64,000 nucleotides of DNA from Flavobacteriaceae bacterium HL-DH10 (GCA_031826515.1 CP134536.1:694001-758000), one strand, 5' to 3'; positions 16,723 through 25,901 are shown, numbered from the stretch's first letter. Numbers and translations are program-made. The notes: generated by a model not told the origin, from the letters alone.

Positions 16723-18393
16723 ATGAAAAAACAAATCATGACTCCTTGGCAACGTCTAATTGGTTTATTACAACTAGAAAAAAAAGACATACTTCAAGTT
16801 TTTTATTATGCTATATTCTCAGGAATAGTTGCATTATCACTACCTCTAGGAATACAAGCTATTATAAATTTAATTCAAGGAGCTCAAATATCAACATCAT
16901 GGATTGTATTAGTTACTTTAGTAACCTTAGGAGTTGCCTTTTCTGGAGCATTACAACTCATGCAATTACGCATCATTGAAACCATACAACAACGTATTTT
17001 CATGCGTTCATCATTTGAGTTGAGTTATCGATTTCCTAAAATTAAAATGTCGGAATTACGTAGTTACTATCCACCAGAATTAGCAAATCGCTTTTTTGAT
17101 ACTTTAACCATTCAAAAAGGATTATCAAAAATATTAATTGACGTACCAACAGCCATTTTGCAAATATTATTTGCTCTTATTTTGCTATCCTTTTATCATC
17201 CATTTTTTATTCTTTTTGGTATTCTATTATTAGTATTAATTTTTATAGTATTTAAGTTTACTGCAAAAAAAGGGCTTGAAACCAGTTTAAACGAATCTAA
17301 AAACAAGTATAAAGTAGCACATTGGATTCAAGAAATTGCAAGAACTGTTATTAGTTTTAAACTTTCTGGAAGCACCAATTTAGGTATAAACAAAAACGAC
17401 ATTTTAGTAAATGACTACTTAAAAGCTAGAGAAAATCATTTTAAAATATTAATCATTCAGTTTATTCAAATGATTAGTTTTAAAGTTATTGTAACAGCCA
17501 GCTTACTACTAATTGGTGGTGCTTTAGTACTAAATCAGGAAATGAATATTGGTCAGTTTGTTGCAGCCGAAATCATTATTTTATTGGTAATTGCCTCTGT
17601 AGAAAAATTAATTCTAGGACTAGAATCTTTTTATGATGTATTAACATCCATTGAAAAAATAGGACAAGTAGTTGATAAAGAATTAGAAATACAAGATGGA
17701 GAAACCCCTATTTTTAATGAGAATGTAAATATAGAATTAAATCAGGTTTCTTATTCTGTACCTAATAGAGATTTAAAAATAGTTAATAACGTTTCTTTTA
17801 ATATTTCTTCAGAAAGTAGAATTTTAATTCTTGGAGAAAGTGGCTCAGGAAAATCATCATTATTAAGACTCATAGCTGGTATTAATGAACCTACAGCTGG
17901 TAACATATACATTAACAACTTACCCATTGGAAGCCTAACTTTAAACAATTATAGGTCACAAATGGGATTATCTTTAACAGAAGAAACACCTTTTGAAGGT
18001 TCTATTAAAGAAAACTTAACCTTTGGAAACCAAACCATAACAGATGATGAAATTTTTAATGTAATGGACAAAGTGGGGTTAATGGAATTTATAAAAGAAC
18101 AACCCAAAGGTCTACATACTATTTTATATCCAGATGGTAAACAAATGTCACATACGGTATCTAAAAAAATCATACTAGCTAGAGCCATTCTCAAAAAACC
18201 AAGTGTTTTAATTTTAGAAGATGCTTTGGACCGCTTTAATCCTAAAGAAACTAATGCTATCACCAATTACCTAACTCATAAAGACAGACCATGGGCATTA
18301 ATAGTTGTTAGTGGCAGTAGTCGGTGGAAAACTAAATGCAATCAAATTATTGAATTAGATAAAGGTGCCATTAAAAAGATAAACCATGCTTAA
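16723..18393 (+). CDS. ABC transporter, fused membrane and ATPase domains with degenerate ATPase motifs
   Basis: This 556-residue protein has an exporter-type membrane domain with about six helices (20-310) and an ATP-binding domain (330-556). Walker A GESGSGKSS (about 372-380) is intact, but other catalytic motifs are not. The Q loop reads SLTEETPFEG without Gln, the signature LSGGQ region reads MSHTVSKK, Walker B reads VLILEDALD with Glu and Asp swapped, and the H-loop histidine is missing in LIVVSGSSR. It resembles HlyB-type exporters without a peptidase domain and is followed, with an 8-bp overlap, by an HlyD-like gene. Transport activity is therefore uncertain; it may act with reduced hydrolysis or as a structural partner. 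Confidence 0.88.
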   Translation: MKKQIMTPWQRLIGLLQLEKKDILQVFYYAIFSGIVALSLPLGIQAIINLIQGAQISTSWIVLVTLVTLGVAFSGALQLMQLRIIETIQQRIFMRSSFELSYRFPKIKMSELRSYYPPELANRFFDTLTIQKGLSKILIDVPTAILQILFALILLSFYHPFFILFGILLLVLIFIVFKFTAKKGLETSLNESKNKYKVAHWIQEIARTVISFKLSGSTNLGINKNDILVNDYLKARENHFKILIIQFIQMISFKVIVTASLLLIGGALVLNQEMNIGQFVAAEIIILLVIASVEKLILGLESFYDVLTSIEKIGQVVDKELEIQDGETPIFNENVNIELNQVSYSVPNRDLKIVNNVSFNISSESRILILGESGSGKSSLLRLIAGINEPTAGNIYINNLPIGSLTLNNYRSQMGLSLTEETPFEGSIKENLTFGNQTITDDEIFNVMDKVGLMEFIKEQPKGLHTILYPDGKQMSHTVSKKIILARAILKKPSVLILEDALDRFNPKETNAITNYLTHKDRPWALIVVSGSSRWKTKCNQIIELDKGAIKKINHA

Positions 18394-19747
18394 TATATCT
18401 TACAATACATTAAATAAAAAAGTAGATTTACAAAGCTTTAAATCTGCTAAAAACATATTTAACAAGAACTACTACAAACGTTTTAATCAGTTTTTATTAG
18501 TCATAGCTGCTATTGGGTTTATTGTGCTTTTTCTACCATGGACACAAAATATTACTGGACAAGGCTTAGTAACAACTTTAAAACCAAATCAGCGACCACA
18601 AACACTACAATCTCAAATACCAGGTCGTATTGAAACTTGGTATGTTCAAGAAGGCGATTACGTAAATAAAGGAGATACTATTCTTAGAATTTCAGAAATA
18701 AAAAGTGATTATTTTGATGATAAATTAGTTGAAAGAACGAACACTCAAATAGTAGCAAAATCTTCATCGGTCGGTGCTTACGAAAGCAAGGTTCAAGCCT
18801 TAAACCGACAAGTTTCTGCTTTACAAAATGAACAAAAATTAAAAATGCAGCAAACACAAAACAAATTATTGCAATCGCATTTAAAAGTAAAAAGTGATAG
18901 TATCGATTTAGAAGCTGCAAAAACCAATATTAGTATTGCCGAACGCCAATTTAACCGTACTCAAATACTACAAGACGAAGGCTTAAAAGCGGTTAAAGAT
19001 GTAGAAGAAAAACGTTTAAAACTTCAAGCAACTCAAGCTAAACTAATTTCACAAGAGAACAAATATTTAGCTAGTAAAAACGAGGTTATCAATGCACAAA
19101 TAGAACTATCTAGAATTACAGCACAATATGCCGATAAAATTTCTAAAGCACAAAGCGATATGTATACGGCTCAATCTAGTGGCTTTGACGCCCAAGCTCA
19201 AGTTACTAAATTAGAAAACGCCTATACAAACTATAAAATGCGTAACGATTTACTTTTTGTAACTGCTCCACAAAACGGATATATAAATAAAGTACTAACA
19301 GGTGGTATTGGTGTCACTTTTAAAGAAGGAGAAGCCCTTGTAGGTATTATGCCTGCTCAATATGATTTAGCTGTTGAAACGTTTGTAAAACCAATAGATT
19401 TACCTCTTTTACATAAAGGTGAGTATGTGCGTGTTCAATTTGATGGCTGGCCTGCAATAGTATTTAGCGGGTGGCCCAATGTATCTTACGGTACTTACGG
19501 CGCAAAAGTAGTAGCTATCGAACGGTTTATTAGTGATAATGGAAAATATAGAGTTCTACTGGCTCCAGATGAGACAGACCAACCATGGCCAGAAGCCATA
19601 CGTATTGGCTCTGGAGCAAAAACTATTGCACTGTTAGAAGATGTTCCTATTTGGTTTGAATTATGGAGGCAAATTAACAGCTTCCCTCCTAATTATTACC
19701 AACCAAAAAACAACAGTAAAACAGCTTCAAAAAAAGACAAAAAATGA
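18386..19747 (+). CDS. HlyD-family periplasmic adaptor (membrane fusion protein)
   Basis: This 453-residue protein has an N-terminal membrane helix (about 33-52, FLLVIAAIGFIVLFLPW), a biotinyl-lipoyl-like segment (PGRIETWYVQEGDYVNKGD), a long coiled-coil hairpin (about 100-290, rich in Gln, Lys and Ala) and a C-terminal beta barrel domain. Such adaptors link an inner-membrane ABC exporter to an outer-membrane TolC channel. It overlaps the ABC gene by 8 bp and the TolC gene by 4 bp, so the three are translationally coupled. The exported substrate is unknown. Confidence 0.92.
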   Translation: MLNISYNTLNKKVDLQSFKSAKNIFNKNYYKRFNQFLLVIAAIGFIVLFLPWTQNITGQGLVTTLKPNQRPQTLQSQIPGRIETWYVQEGDYVNKGDTILRISEIKSDYFDDKLVERTNTQIVAKSSSVGAYESKVQALNRQVSALQNEQKLKMQQTQNKLLQSHLKVKSDSIDLEAAKTNISIAERQFNRTQILQDEGLKAVKDVEEKRLKLQATQAKLISQENKYLASKNEVINAQIELSRITAQYADKISKAQSDMYTAQSSGFDAQAQVTKLENAYTNYKMRNDLLFVTAPQNGYINKVLTGGIGVTFKEGEALVGIMPAQYDLAVETFVKPIDLPLLHKGEYVRVQFDGWPAIVFSGWPNVSYGTYGAKVVAIERFISDNGKYRVLLAPDETDQPWPEAIRIGSGAKTIALLEDVPIWFELWRQINSFPPNYYQPKNNSKTASKKDKK

Positions 19748-21138
19748 GAATCTATATAGCTAGTATATTTTTATTTATAAGTAGCTTCCTTTCTGCTCAA
19801 GACAGCTTATCGGTTATTAGTCTATCTGAATATTTAGGCTATGTAAAAACTTTTCATCCCGTTGTAAAACAAGCTAATTTAATTATTAACGAAAGCGAAG
19901 CAAAACGCATGAAAGCCCGAGGTGCTTTCGACCCAAAACTAGAGGTTGATTATGGCAGAAAAAAGTTTAAAAATACCGAATACTACAATAAATTAAATGC
20001 TTCGTTTAAAATACCAACTTGGTACGGCGTAGAATTAAAAGGGAATTTTGAAGAAAACTCAGGTTATTATTTAAATCCAGAAGCTACACTTCCGGAAGAT
20101 GGATTATACAGTGTTGGGGTTTCCGTGTCAGTTGCACAAGGCATGCTAATAAACAAACGTATGGCTATGCTTAAACAAGCAAAAATGTTTATCAATCAAG
20201 CTAAAGCAGATAGACAACTACTAGTAAACACTATTTTATACAATGCTACTATTACCTATTTTAATTGGCTAAAAACTTATAATGAGAATCGCGTATATGA
20301 AGATTTTTTAGCTAATGCAGATATGCGTTTTAATGGTATAAAAAGAAGTTATGAAATCGGAGACAAACCTGCTATTGATACTTTAGAAGCTAGGATTGCA
20401 CTTAATAATAGAAAATTAAATTTAGAGAAATCAAACATTAAATTTATAAAATCTTCATTAGAGCTATCTAATTATTTGTGGCTAAATGAAAATACACCCA
20501 TTGAAATTAAAGAAGGTATAACTCCAGATTTAAATACATTTGAAACTATTGATACGGTTTTAAATACTTCTATTTTTGATATTGAAAACACAGACTTAAA
20601 TAATCATCCAAAATTAAAATCATTAGACTATAAATTTCAAAGTTTGAATATCGAAAAGCGTTTAAAACTAAATAACTTATTACCCAAAATAGATTTACAG
20701 TATAATTTTTTATCACAAACACCAGAAGTTTCAAGATCATTTAGTACTTCGGCTTATAAAAGTGGTGTAAATATTAGCTTCCCGCTATTTTTAAGAAAAG
20801 AACGTGCCGATTTGAAATTAGCTAAATTAAAATTGCAGGACACCAAATTTGAAATTCAATCTACAAAAGTGATACTTAAAAATAAAATAAATGCCATCAA
20901 GCAAGAACTAGCATCTTTTGTTTTGCAAAACGATTACACAACAATTATTGTTGATGATTATAAAAAAATGCTAACAGCAGAAGAACGTAAATTTTTCTTA
21001 GGAGAAAGTTCATTGTTTTTAGTAAACTCAAGAGAATCAAAACTGATTGATGCTAAACTTAAAGCTATTTCACTTGAAAATGATTTCTTTAAAACAAAAG
21101 CTAATTTGTTTAATGTACTAGCCATATCTATACTATAA
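19744..21138 (+). CDS. TolC-family outer membrane efflux protein
   Basis: This 464-residue protein begins with a Sec signal peptide (MRIYIASIFLFISSFLSAQ, cleavage near 19). The rest has the periodic helical character of the OEP family, with two repeats that each contain LKLNNLLPKIDLQYNF-like or FDPKLEVDYGR-like strand entries. It would form the outer-membrane tunnel for the upstream ABC and HlyD proteins. It overlaps the HlyD gene by 4 bp and is followed within a few bases by a terminator, which closes the operon. Confidence 0.92.
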   Translation: MRIYIASIFLFISSFLSAQDSLSVISLSEYLGYVKTFHPVVKQANLIINESEAKRMKARGAFDPKLEVDYGRKKFKNTEYYNKLNASFKIPTWYGVELKGNFEENSGYYLNPEATLPEDGLYSVGVSVSVAQGMLINKRMAMLKQAKMFINQAKADRQLLVNTILYNATITYFNWLKTYNENRVYEDFLANADMRFNGIKRSYEIGDKPAIDTLEARIALNNRKLNLEKSNIKFIKSSLELSNYLWLNENTPIEIKEGITPDLNTFETIDTVLNTSIFDIENTDLNNHPKLKSLDYKFQSLNIEKRLKLNNLLPKIDLQYNFLSQTPEVSRSFSTSAYKSGVNISFPLFLRKERADLKLAKLKLQDTKFEIQSTKVILKNKINAIKQELASFVLQNDYTTIIVDDYKKMLTAEERKFFLGESSLFLVNSRESKLIDAKLKAISLENDFFKTKANLFNVLAISIL

Positions 21139-21174
21139 AAAAGAAGCTTCTTTTATTAAAAAGCTTCTTTTTTT
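21137..21174 (+). terminator. Rho-independent terminator after the TolC gene
   Basis: AAAGAAGCTT pairs with AAGCTTCTTT around an AT-rich loop and is followed by a T run. It begins at the TolC stop codon. Confidence 0.85.
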
Positions 21175-21206
21175 CAGAAAAATTAGTCACCAAAATATTA
21201 AACTTA

Positions 21207-22040
21207 CTAAATCTTAAATGTTATAACTGGTAGTGTTGCATGATTTGCAACATCCTCTCCTATACTGCCTTCAAAAAAATGTGCTAACCCTTTTTTACCA
21301 TGTGTTGGTATTGCAATAATATCTGCTCCAATTTTATTTGAAAAGCTTAAAATACCATCTTCAATATTATAATCAGATACATAATGTACATCTTTCATTC
21401 GTTCTAAATTACCATCTGCTTTGGTAAAGAAATTAACAACACGTCTTTCAATTTCTATAGAACTTTTAAATCTATCATTAGGTAAATTCACATATATAAA
21501 GTACATTTTAGAACCTATTTTACCAAACATGTTAATTGCATTAATATAAGGCTTAATACATTCTTCTGAAAAATCACAGGCAAACGTAACCACTTCAAAA
21601 TTAATTTGATTCACTTTATTTTTAACAACTAAAACAGGAATATCGGCATTTCTAACAACACGTTCTGTGTTAGAACCTACAAGAAAATCTTTAACACCAC
21701 TAGTACCATGAGACCCCATTATAATTAGGTCTGCATCATGTTTTTCCGCAACCTCATTAACCTCACCAAAAACTTTAAAATGCTTTATTATTGGCATTAC
21801 TTTTACACCTTTTAAATAATCCTTTTCAAGGAATTTCTCAAATTTTTGCTCAGATAACTTTATAAAGAAAGCCGCTTTTTCGTTTTGAAGTCCATCTGAG
21901 GCGGTATACATTAAATCGGACATTTCTAACATGTGAAGCGCTAAAATCTCTGCATCATACGTTTTAGCCAATTTAGCCGCTGTTTCTAAAGCATATTCTG
22001 AATATTCAGAAAAATCGATGGGTACAATAATTTTTTGCAT
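21207..22040 (-). CDS. Tandem-domain universal stress protein
   Basis: This 277-residue protein contains two Usp folds. The first has PIDFSEYSEYALETAA and the ATP-loop pattern GSHGTSG followed by GSNTERVV. The second has PTHGKKG followed by GSIGEDV and so also looks capable of nucleotide binding. I chose the ATG at 22040 because the family motif begins at once there; an upstream in-frame ATG at 22097 would add 19 unlike residues and would overlap a perfect palindrome. It lies downstream of hemN on the same strand, which fits an anaerobic or micro-oxic stress role. Confidence 0.9.
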   Translation of the reverse strand: MQKIIVPIDFSEYSEYALETAAKLAKTYDAEILALHMLEMSDLMYTASDGLQNEKAAFFIKLSEQKFEKFLEKDYLKGVKVMPIIKHFKVFGEVNEVAEKHDADLIIMGSHGTSGVKDFLVGSNTERVVRNADIPVLVVKNKVNQINFEVVTFACDFSEECIKPYINAINMFGKIGSKMYFIYVNLPNDRFKSSIEIERRVVNFFTKADGNLERMKDVHYVSDYNIEDGILSFSNKIGADIIAIPTHGKKGLAHFFEGSIGEDVANHATLPVITFKI

Positions 22041-22090
22041 AATATTTATTTTTAGTTTCACACATTCATGAGAATGCCATTTTAACGGAA

Positions 22091-22114
22091 ATATCAATTT
22101 TCGAAAATTGATAT
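22091..22114. repeat. Perfect 24-bp palindrome between hemN and usp
   Basis: The 12-base half-site ATATCAATTTTC is followed directly by its exact reverse complement. It begins 13 bp past the hemN stop and 51 bp upstream of the usp start. As RNA it folds into a stem with a central UUCG-containing turn, but no T run follows on the minus strand. It could be an operator or an intercistronic RNA hairpin. Confidence 0.6.
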
Positions 22115-22126
22115 ATCTACGTTCAA

Positions 22127-23500
22127 TTAAACCGTCATTGAAAACAACTGTGTGTTTGGTTGTTTACGCTGTAACAATAAATCGAAAGCCATACATATAT
22201 TTCTAACAAAAGGTTGTCCTTTTGTTGTAACTTCAATAGTATTAGAATTAATAATAAGTAATCCGTCTTTTTCCATTTCTTTTAATCGCATAATAACTTC
22301 TGGAAGCTCTTTAAAATAAAGAGAATTATTAGACCAACTCGTTTTAAATTGGCACATTAAGTTAAGGATATGCTTTCTTAAAATTAAATCTTCTTCATTT
22401 AAAATATGTCCTCTGTAAACAGGTAATATATTTTTATTTAACAACTCATAATAATCTTCTATATTCTTTTCATTTTGAGCAAACCCATACCAACTATCAC
22501 TAATTGCAGACACCCCTAAACCAATCATAGCTTGTGTTTTAGAAGCGGTATATCCCATAAAATTTCTATGTAAACGACCTTGTATCATAGATTGATACAA
22601 ACTATCTGTTTTTAATGCAAAATGATCCATTCCAACTTCAATATACCCTACTTCAGCGAGCAATTTTTTACCTATTTCATATTGCTCCCTTTTAAGCTCT
22701 GGTGCTGGCAAATCATCATCACTAAATCCACGTTGTCCATTACCTTTAATCCATGGTACATGGGCATAACTATAAAACGCCAATCGATCTGGTAGTAATG
22801 CTTTTGTTTTTAAAATAGTTTCCTTAACATGTTCTAAAGTTTGAAATGGCAATCCAAAAATAATATCATGACCAACCGATGTATAGCCAATGTCTCTAGC
22901 TAATTCTGTTGCTCGTTTTACATTTTCAAAAGGCTGAATTCTGTGAATGGCTTTTTGAACCGTTTCATTATAATCTTGCACACCATAACTTACACGTCTA
23001 AAACCAACATTATAAAGCGCTTCTAAATGTGCTCGTGTTGTATTGTTAGGATGTCCTTCAAAACTAAATTCATAATTATTAGCTAATTCAGAATCTTTTA
23101 AAATCCCATTAATTAACTTTTCTAAATTTTCCGGACTAAAAAAAGTAGGTGTCCCACCACCAAGGTGCAATTCTTTAATAAGTGGTTTTTCATCAATCAA
23201 TTCTAAATATAATTGCCATTCTTTTAAAACGGCATTTATATAAGGACTTTCTACATTATGCTGCTTTGTTATACGCTTATTACAACCACAAAACGTACAT
23301 AAACTTTCACAATATGGTAAATGGATGTATAAACTAATCCCTTCTTTTGCATTACTCTCTTTAATAGATTTTAATAAAGATTGCCTCCAATTATTTAAAG
23401 AAAAAGTCTCTTGATTCCAATACGGAACCGTTGGATAACTCGTATAACGAGGTCCTGCTATATTATATTTACTAACTAACGAACTTAACATACCTAACAT
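22127..23500 (-). CDS. hemN: Oxygen-independent coproporphyrinogen III oxidase
   Basis: This 457-residue radical SAM enzyme converts coproporphyrinogen III to protoporphyrinogen IX without oxygen in haem synthesis. The N-terminal signature GPRYTSYPTVPYW and the cluster motif HLPYCESLCTFCGC (three spaced cysteines plus the extra Cys of HemN) are intact, as is GGGTPTFF. The length matches bacterial HemN. It supplies haem when oxygen is low, which suits the nearby cbb3 oxidase. A perfect Crp/Fnr-type palindrome and an exact -7 element lie upstream. Confidence 0.95.
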   Translation of the reverse strand: MLGMLSSLVSKYNIAGPRYTSYPTVPYWNQETFSLNNWRQSLLKSIKESNAKEGISLYIHLPYCESLCTFCGCNKRITKQHNVESPYINAVLKEWQLYLELIDEKPLIKELHLGGGTPTFFSPENLEKLINGILKDSELANNYEFSFEGHPNNTTRAHLEALYNVGFRRVSYGVQDYNETVQKAIHRIQPFENVKRATELARDIGYTSVGHDIIFGLPFQTLEHVKETILKTKALLPDRLAFYSYAHVPWIKGNGQRGFSDDDLPAPELKREQYEIGKKLLAEVGYIEVGMDHFALKTDSLYQSMIQGRLHRNFMGYTASKTQAMIGLGVSAISDSWYGFAQNEKNIEDYYELLNKNILPVYRGHILNEEDLILRKHILNLMCQFKTSWSNNSLYFKELPEVIMRLKEMEKDGLLIINSNTIEVTTKGQPFVRNICMAFDLLLQRKQPNTQLFSMTV

Positions 23501-23507
23501 TTAAAAT

Positions 23508-23515
23508 CAAAAATA
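23508..23515 (-). promoter_or_regulatory. -7 promoter element of hemN
   Basis: The minus strand reads TATTTTTG, an exact TAnnTTTG match. It lies 8 bp before the hemN ATG, so the mRNA leader would be very short. Its centre is 33 bp from the centre of the operator at 23536-23553. Confidence 0.6.
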
Positions 23516-23535
23516 TAAGATTGTTAAAGTTAAAA

Positions 23536-23553
23536 ATATGATATATATCATAT
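23536..23553. promoter_or_regulatory. Crp/Fnr-type operator upstream of hemN
   Basis: ATATGAT-ATAT-ATCATAT is a perfect palindrome with 7-bp arms. It lies between the divergent hemN and YceI genes, and its spacing to the promoter element fits hemN activation. Confidence 0.75.
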
Positions 23554-23559
23554 TGAAAA

Positions 23560-23590
23560 TTTGCTTTCCGTTGATTATTACATAACTTTA
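23560..23590 (+). promoter_or_regulatory. Promoter of the yceI-sigma-anti-sigma operon
   Basis: TTTG at 23560-23563 is followed after 19 bp by TAACTTTA at 23583-23590, close to the Bacteroidota TTTG/TAnnTTTG promoter. The YceI start codon lies 22 bp downstream. Confidence 0.45.
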
Positions 23591-23612
23591 CAGTAAATAA
23601 AAACAAAAATAA

Positions 23613-24242
23613 ATGAAAAGAATACCTATTCTAGCAATGGCGTTAATATTAAGTATTACCGCTTGTAAAAACGAAAAAAAAACACCTAAAACTGATGCCG
23701 TAATTGAAACATCATCTTCAGAAAAATTCATTGCAAAACCTGAAGCTACATCTGTTAAATGGATTGCCTATAAAACCACAGAAAAAAAACCTGTTGGTGG
23801 TGAATTTAAAATTTTAAAATTTGAAAATAAATCAGGTACAACTCCTCAAGAAGCTTTAAATAATTTAAATTTTTCTATTCCTATTAGCAGTGTGTTTACA
23901 AATGATGCCACTAATACAAGAGATGGTAAAATAAAAACCTCCTTTTTTGGTGCTATGATAGACACAGATATTATAACAGGAACTATTAAAGTTAACAACA
24001 ACAATTATTTAGCAAGTATTACAATGAATGGTGTTACCCACGATTTACCTTTAGAAGTTACAATAACAGAAGGAAGACGTGTTAGCATGACAGGAACCAT
24101 GAACCTTAAAGACTGGAATGCCTTAGGAGCTTTAGAGTCATTAAACAAAGTGTGTTTTGATTTACATAAAGGAGCAGATGGTGTGAGTAAAACATGGGAA
24201 GATGTTGCTATTGAAATAAATACGTATCTCCGTAAAAACTAA
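23613..24242 (+). CDS. YceI-like domain lipoprotein
   Basis: This 209-residue protein has a lipoprotein signal peptide ending in the lipobox ITAC (Cys18). The remainder is a YceI-like beta-barrel domain, shown by VKWIAYKTTEKKPVGGEF, the INTRDGKI-like segment NTRDGKIKTSFF and ITMNGVTHDLPL. YceI proteins bind isoprenoid or amphiphilic ligands in a hydrophobic pocket. It lies 50 bp before an ECF sigma gene and its anti-sigma gene, so it may be part of an envelope stress circuit. Confidence 0.86.
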   Translation: MKRIPILAMALILSITACKNEKKTPKTDAVIETSSSEKFIAKPEATSVKWIAYKTTEKKPVGGEFKILKFENKSGTTPQEALNNLNFSIPISSVFTNDATNTRDGKIKTSFFGAMIDTDIITGTIKVNNNNYLASITMNGVTHDLPLEVTITEGRRVSMTGTMNLKDWNALGALESLNKVCFDLHKGADGVSKTWEDVAIEINTYLRKN

Positions 24243-24292
24243 TCATATTAAGTGTTAAAGTTTATTTTAACTACTAATATTAAAAATACTTT

Positions 24293-24823
24293 ATGGACAT
24301 CGATATCCTTGTAGAAAAGTTTAAACAAAAAGACGAAAAAGCTTTTGAAAGTTTATACAATATGTATAGTAACAGTATGCAAGGCGTTGTATATAATATA
24401 GTTAGAGACCATGATATTGCTGAAGAAGTCATGCAGGATGTTTTTATAAAGGTATGGCATAAAGCAGACTCCTATTCAAGCAGTAAAGGTCGCTTTTTTA
24501 CTTGGATTTTAAATATATCGAGGAATGCAGCCATAGACAAAACACGTTCTAAAAGTTTTAAAAAATCCAAACAAAACCTCAACTCAGATTTTTTCGTAGA
24601 TAGTATTGAAACACATGAAAGCTTAGATAATTCAACTGATGCTATTGGTATTAAAAAGTTTGTTGGTAAACTAGCTGATAAATGTAAAGAAGTTATTGAA
24701 CTTTTATATTTTAAAGGCTACACCCAATCTGAAGCATCAGAAACTCTTAATATGCCTATAGGCTCTATTAAAACGAGAAATAGAAATTGTATTAAAGAAT
24801 TAAGAAACATGGTTTTAAATTAA
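24293..24823 (+). CDS. ECF RNA polymerase sigma factor
   Basis: This 176-residue protein has sigma region 2 (about 10-85, with DHDIAEEVMQDVFIKVW and FFTWILNISRNAAIDKTRS) and region 4 (about 120-174, KCKEVIELLYFKGYTQSEASETLNMPIGSIK in pieces). It lacks regions 1 and 3, as expected for ECF sigma factors. The anti-sigma gene begins 2 bp after its stop, so the pair is co-translated. Its regulon is unknown; the YceI lipoprotein upstream is a likely member. Confidence 0.92.
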   Translation: MDIDILVEKFKQKDEKAFESLYNMYSNSMQGVVYNIVRDHDIAEEVMQDVFIKVWHKADSYSSSKGRFFTWILNISRNAAIDKTRSKSFKKSKQNLNSDFFVDSIETHESLDNSTDAIGIKKFVGKLADKCKEVIELLYFKGYTQSEASETLNMPIGSIKTRNRNCIKELRNMVLN

Positions 24824-24825
24824 TT

Positions 24826-25620
24826 ATGGATATTAAAACATACATAGAATCTGGAATACTAGAACTTTACGTTGCTGGGGCACTTTCTGAAAAAGAGAAT
24901 GAAGAAGTATATGCCTTAATGCTACAACACCCTGAAATACTTCAGGAAGTTTTAGAAATTGAAGCTGCTATTATTAAGTTAACATCAGCTACTTCTCGTG
25001 GAAATAACAACCATATTCTACAAAATATTAAACAAGTTTTAAACTTTAATAACAAAGACACTAAGGTTATTTCTATAGCCAAACCTAAATATAACTGGGT
25101 AACTTATACTGGTTGGGCAGCATCTATTATACTTGCTGCAGGTGTATTTTGGACTGTTAACCAAAACAACAAATTACAATCTGAAATACAAGTAGCTGAA
25201 ACAAAACAATTGTTGCTCGAAACACAAATAGCAAACTCAAAAAATAGTTTAGAAGAAGCCAATACTTTAATTACTGTATTGCGCGATGATAATATTACTA
25301 GAATCCCATTAGCTGGTCAAGGTTCTTTTGCAAACACCTATGCTAAAGTTTACTGGGACAAAACAGCGCAACGAATATTTATAGATGGAGCAGGTTTACC
25401 TGAGCCACCAGAAGGTAAAGTATACCAAGTATGGTCGTTAACACTAAACCCACTTACACCAACAAGCTTAGGAACTATTGATGATTTTAAAACAGATGCT
25501 AATAAAATATTTGAAATTAAAAATGTAAACCAAAGTGAAGCCTTTGGTATAACTTTAGAACCTGCTGGAGGAAGTGAAACTCCAACCATGGAGCAATTAT
25601 ACACATTAGGTGTTGTTTAA
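24826..25620 (+). CDS. Anti-sigma factor, RskA-type
   Basis: This 264-residue protein has a cytoplasmic N-terminal region (1-90) with the segment YVAGALSEKENEEVYALM that resembles anti-sigma domains, one membrane helix (about 96-116, WAASIILAAGVFW), a short coiled coil and a periplasmic RskA-like C-terminal domain (about 150-264, ending with GITLEPAGGSETPTMEQL). It would hold the preceding sigma factor at the membrane until a signal releases it. No zinc-binding HxxxCxxC motif is seen. Confidence 0.9.
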   Translation: MDIKTYIESGILELYVAGALSEKENEEVYALMLQHPEILQEVLEIEAAIIKLTSATSRGNNNHILQNIKQVLNFNNKDTKVISIAKPKYNWVTYTGWAASIILAAGVFWTVNQNNKLQSEIQVAETKQLLLETQIANSKNSLEEANTLITVLRDDNITRIPLAGQGSFANTYAKVYWDKTAQRIFIDGAGLPEPPEGKVYQVWSLTLNPLTPTSLGTIDDFKTDANKIFEIKNVNQSEAFGITLEPAGGSETPTMEQLYTLGVV

Positions 25621-25675
25621 AAACAAATATGCATTTCACTTTTTTGTTTTAAACTTGTAACACATTTTAATTTAG

Positions 25676-25717
25676 GAGTTATAAGCTATACAACGTTTAG
25701 CTTATAACTCTTTTTAT
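25676..25717 (+). terminator. Rho-independent terminator of the anti-sigma operon
   Basis: A perfect 13-bp stem (GAGTTATAAGCTA with its complement) and a 9-nt loop are followed by TTTTTAT. Confidence 0.88.
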
Positions 25718-25860
25718 ATGTAAACACTATTTCAAAAAACACAAGAGAATTGTTAATTGTTTAATTATTATTTACAACACCTGAAATCTCTAATATTTCA
25801 AGAATATCTTATCATAAAATAGTTATAAATATTTAGCGGCTCTAAAAACATTAATTCATA

Positions 25861-25901
25861 CTAAAAAAGCACCTAATTACATTTCTGTAACCAAGTGCTT
25901 T
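25861..25901 (-). terminator. Terminator of the DUF4331-TonB receptor operon
   Basis: On the minus strand AAAGCAC pairs with GTGCTTT, with a shorter inner stem, and a T run follows. It lies about 80 bp past the receptor stop codon. Confidence 0.65.

Noticed and set aside
22115-22126. The palindrome downstream of hemN as a Rho-independent terminator
   Set aside because: No T run follows the stem on the minus strand.
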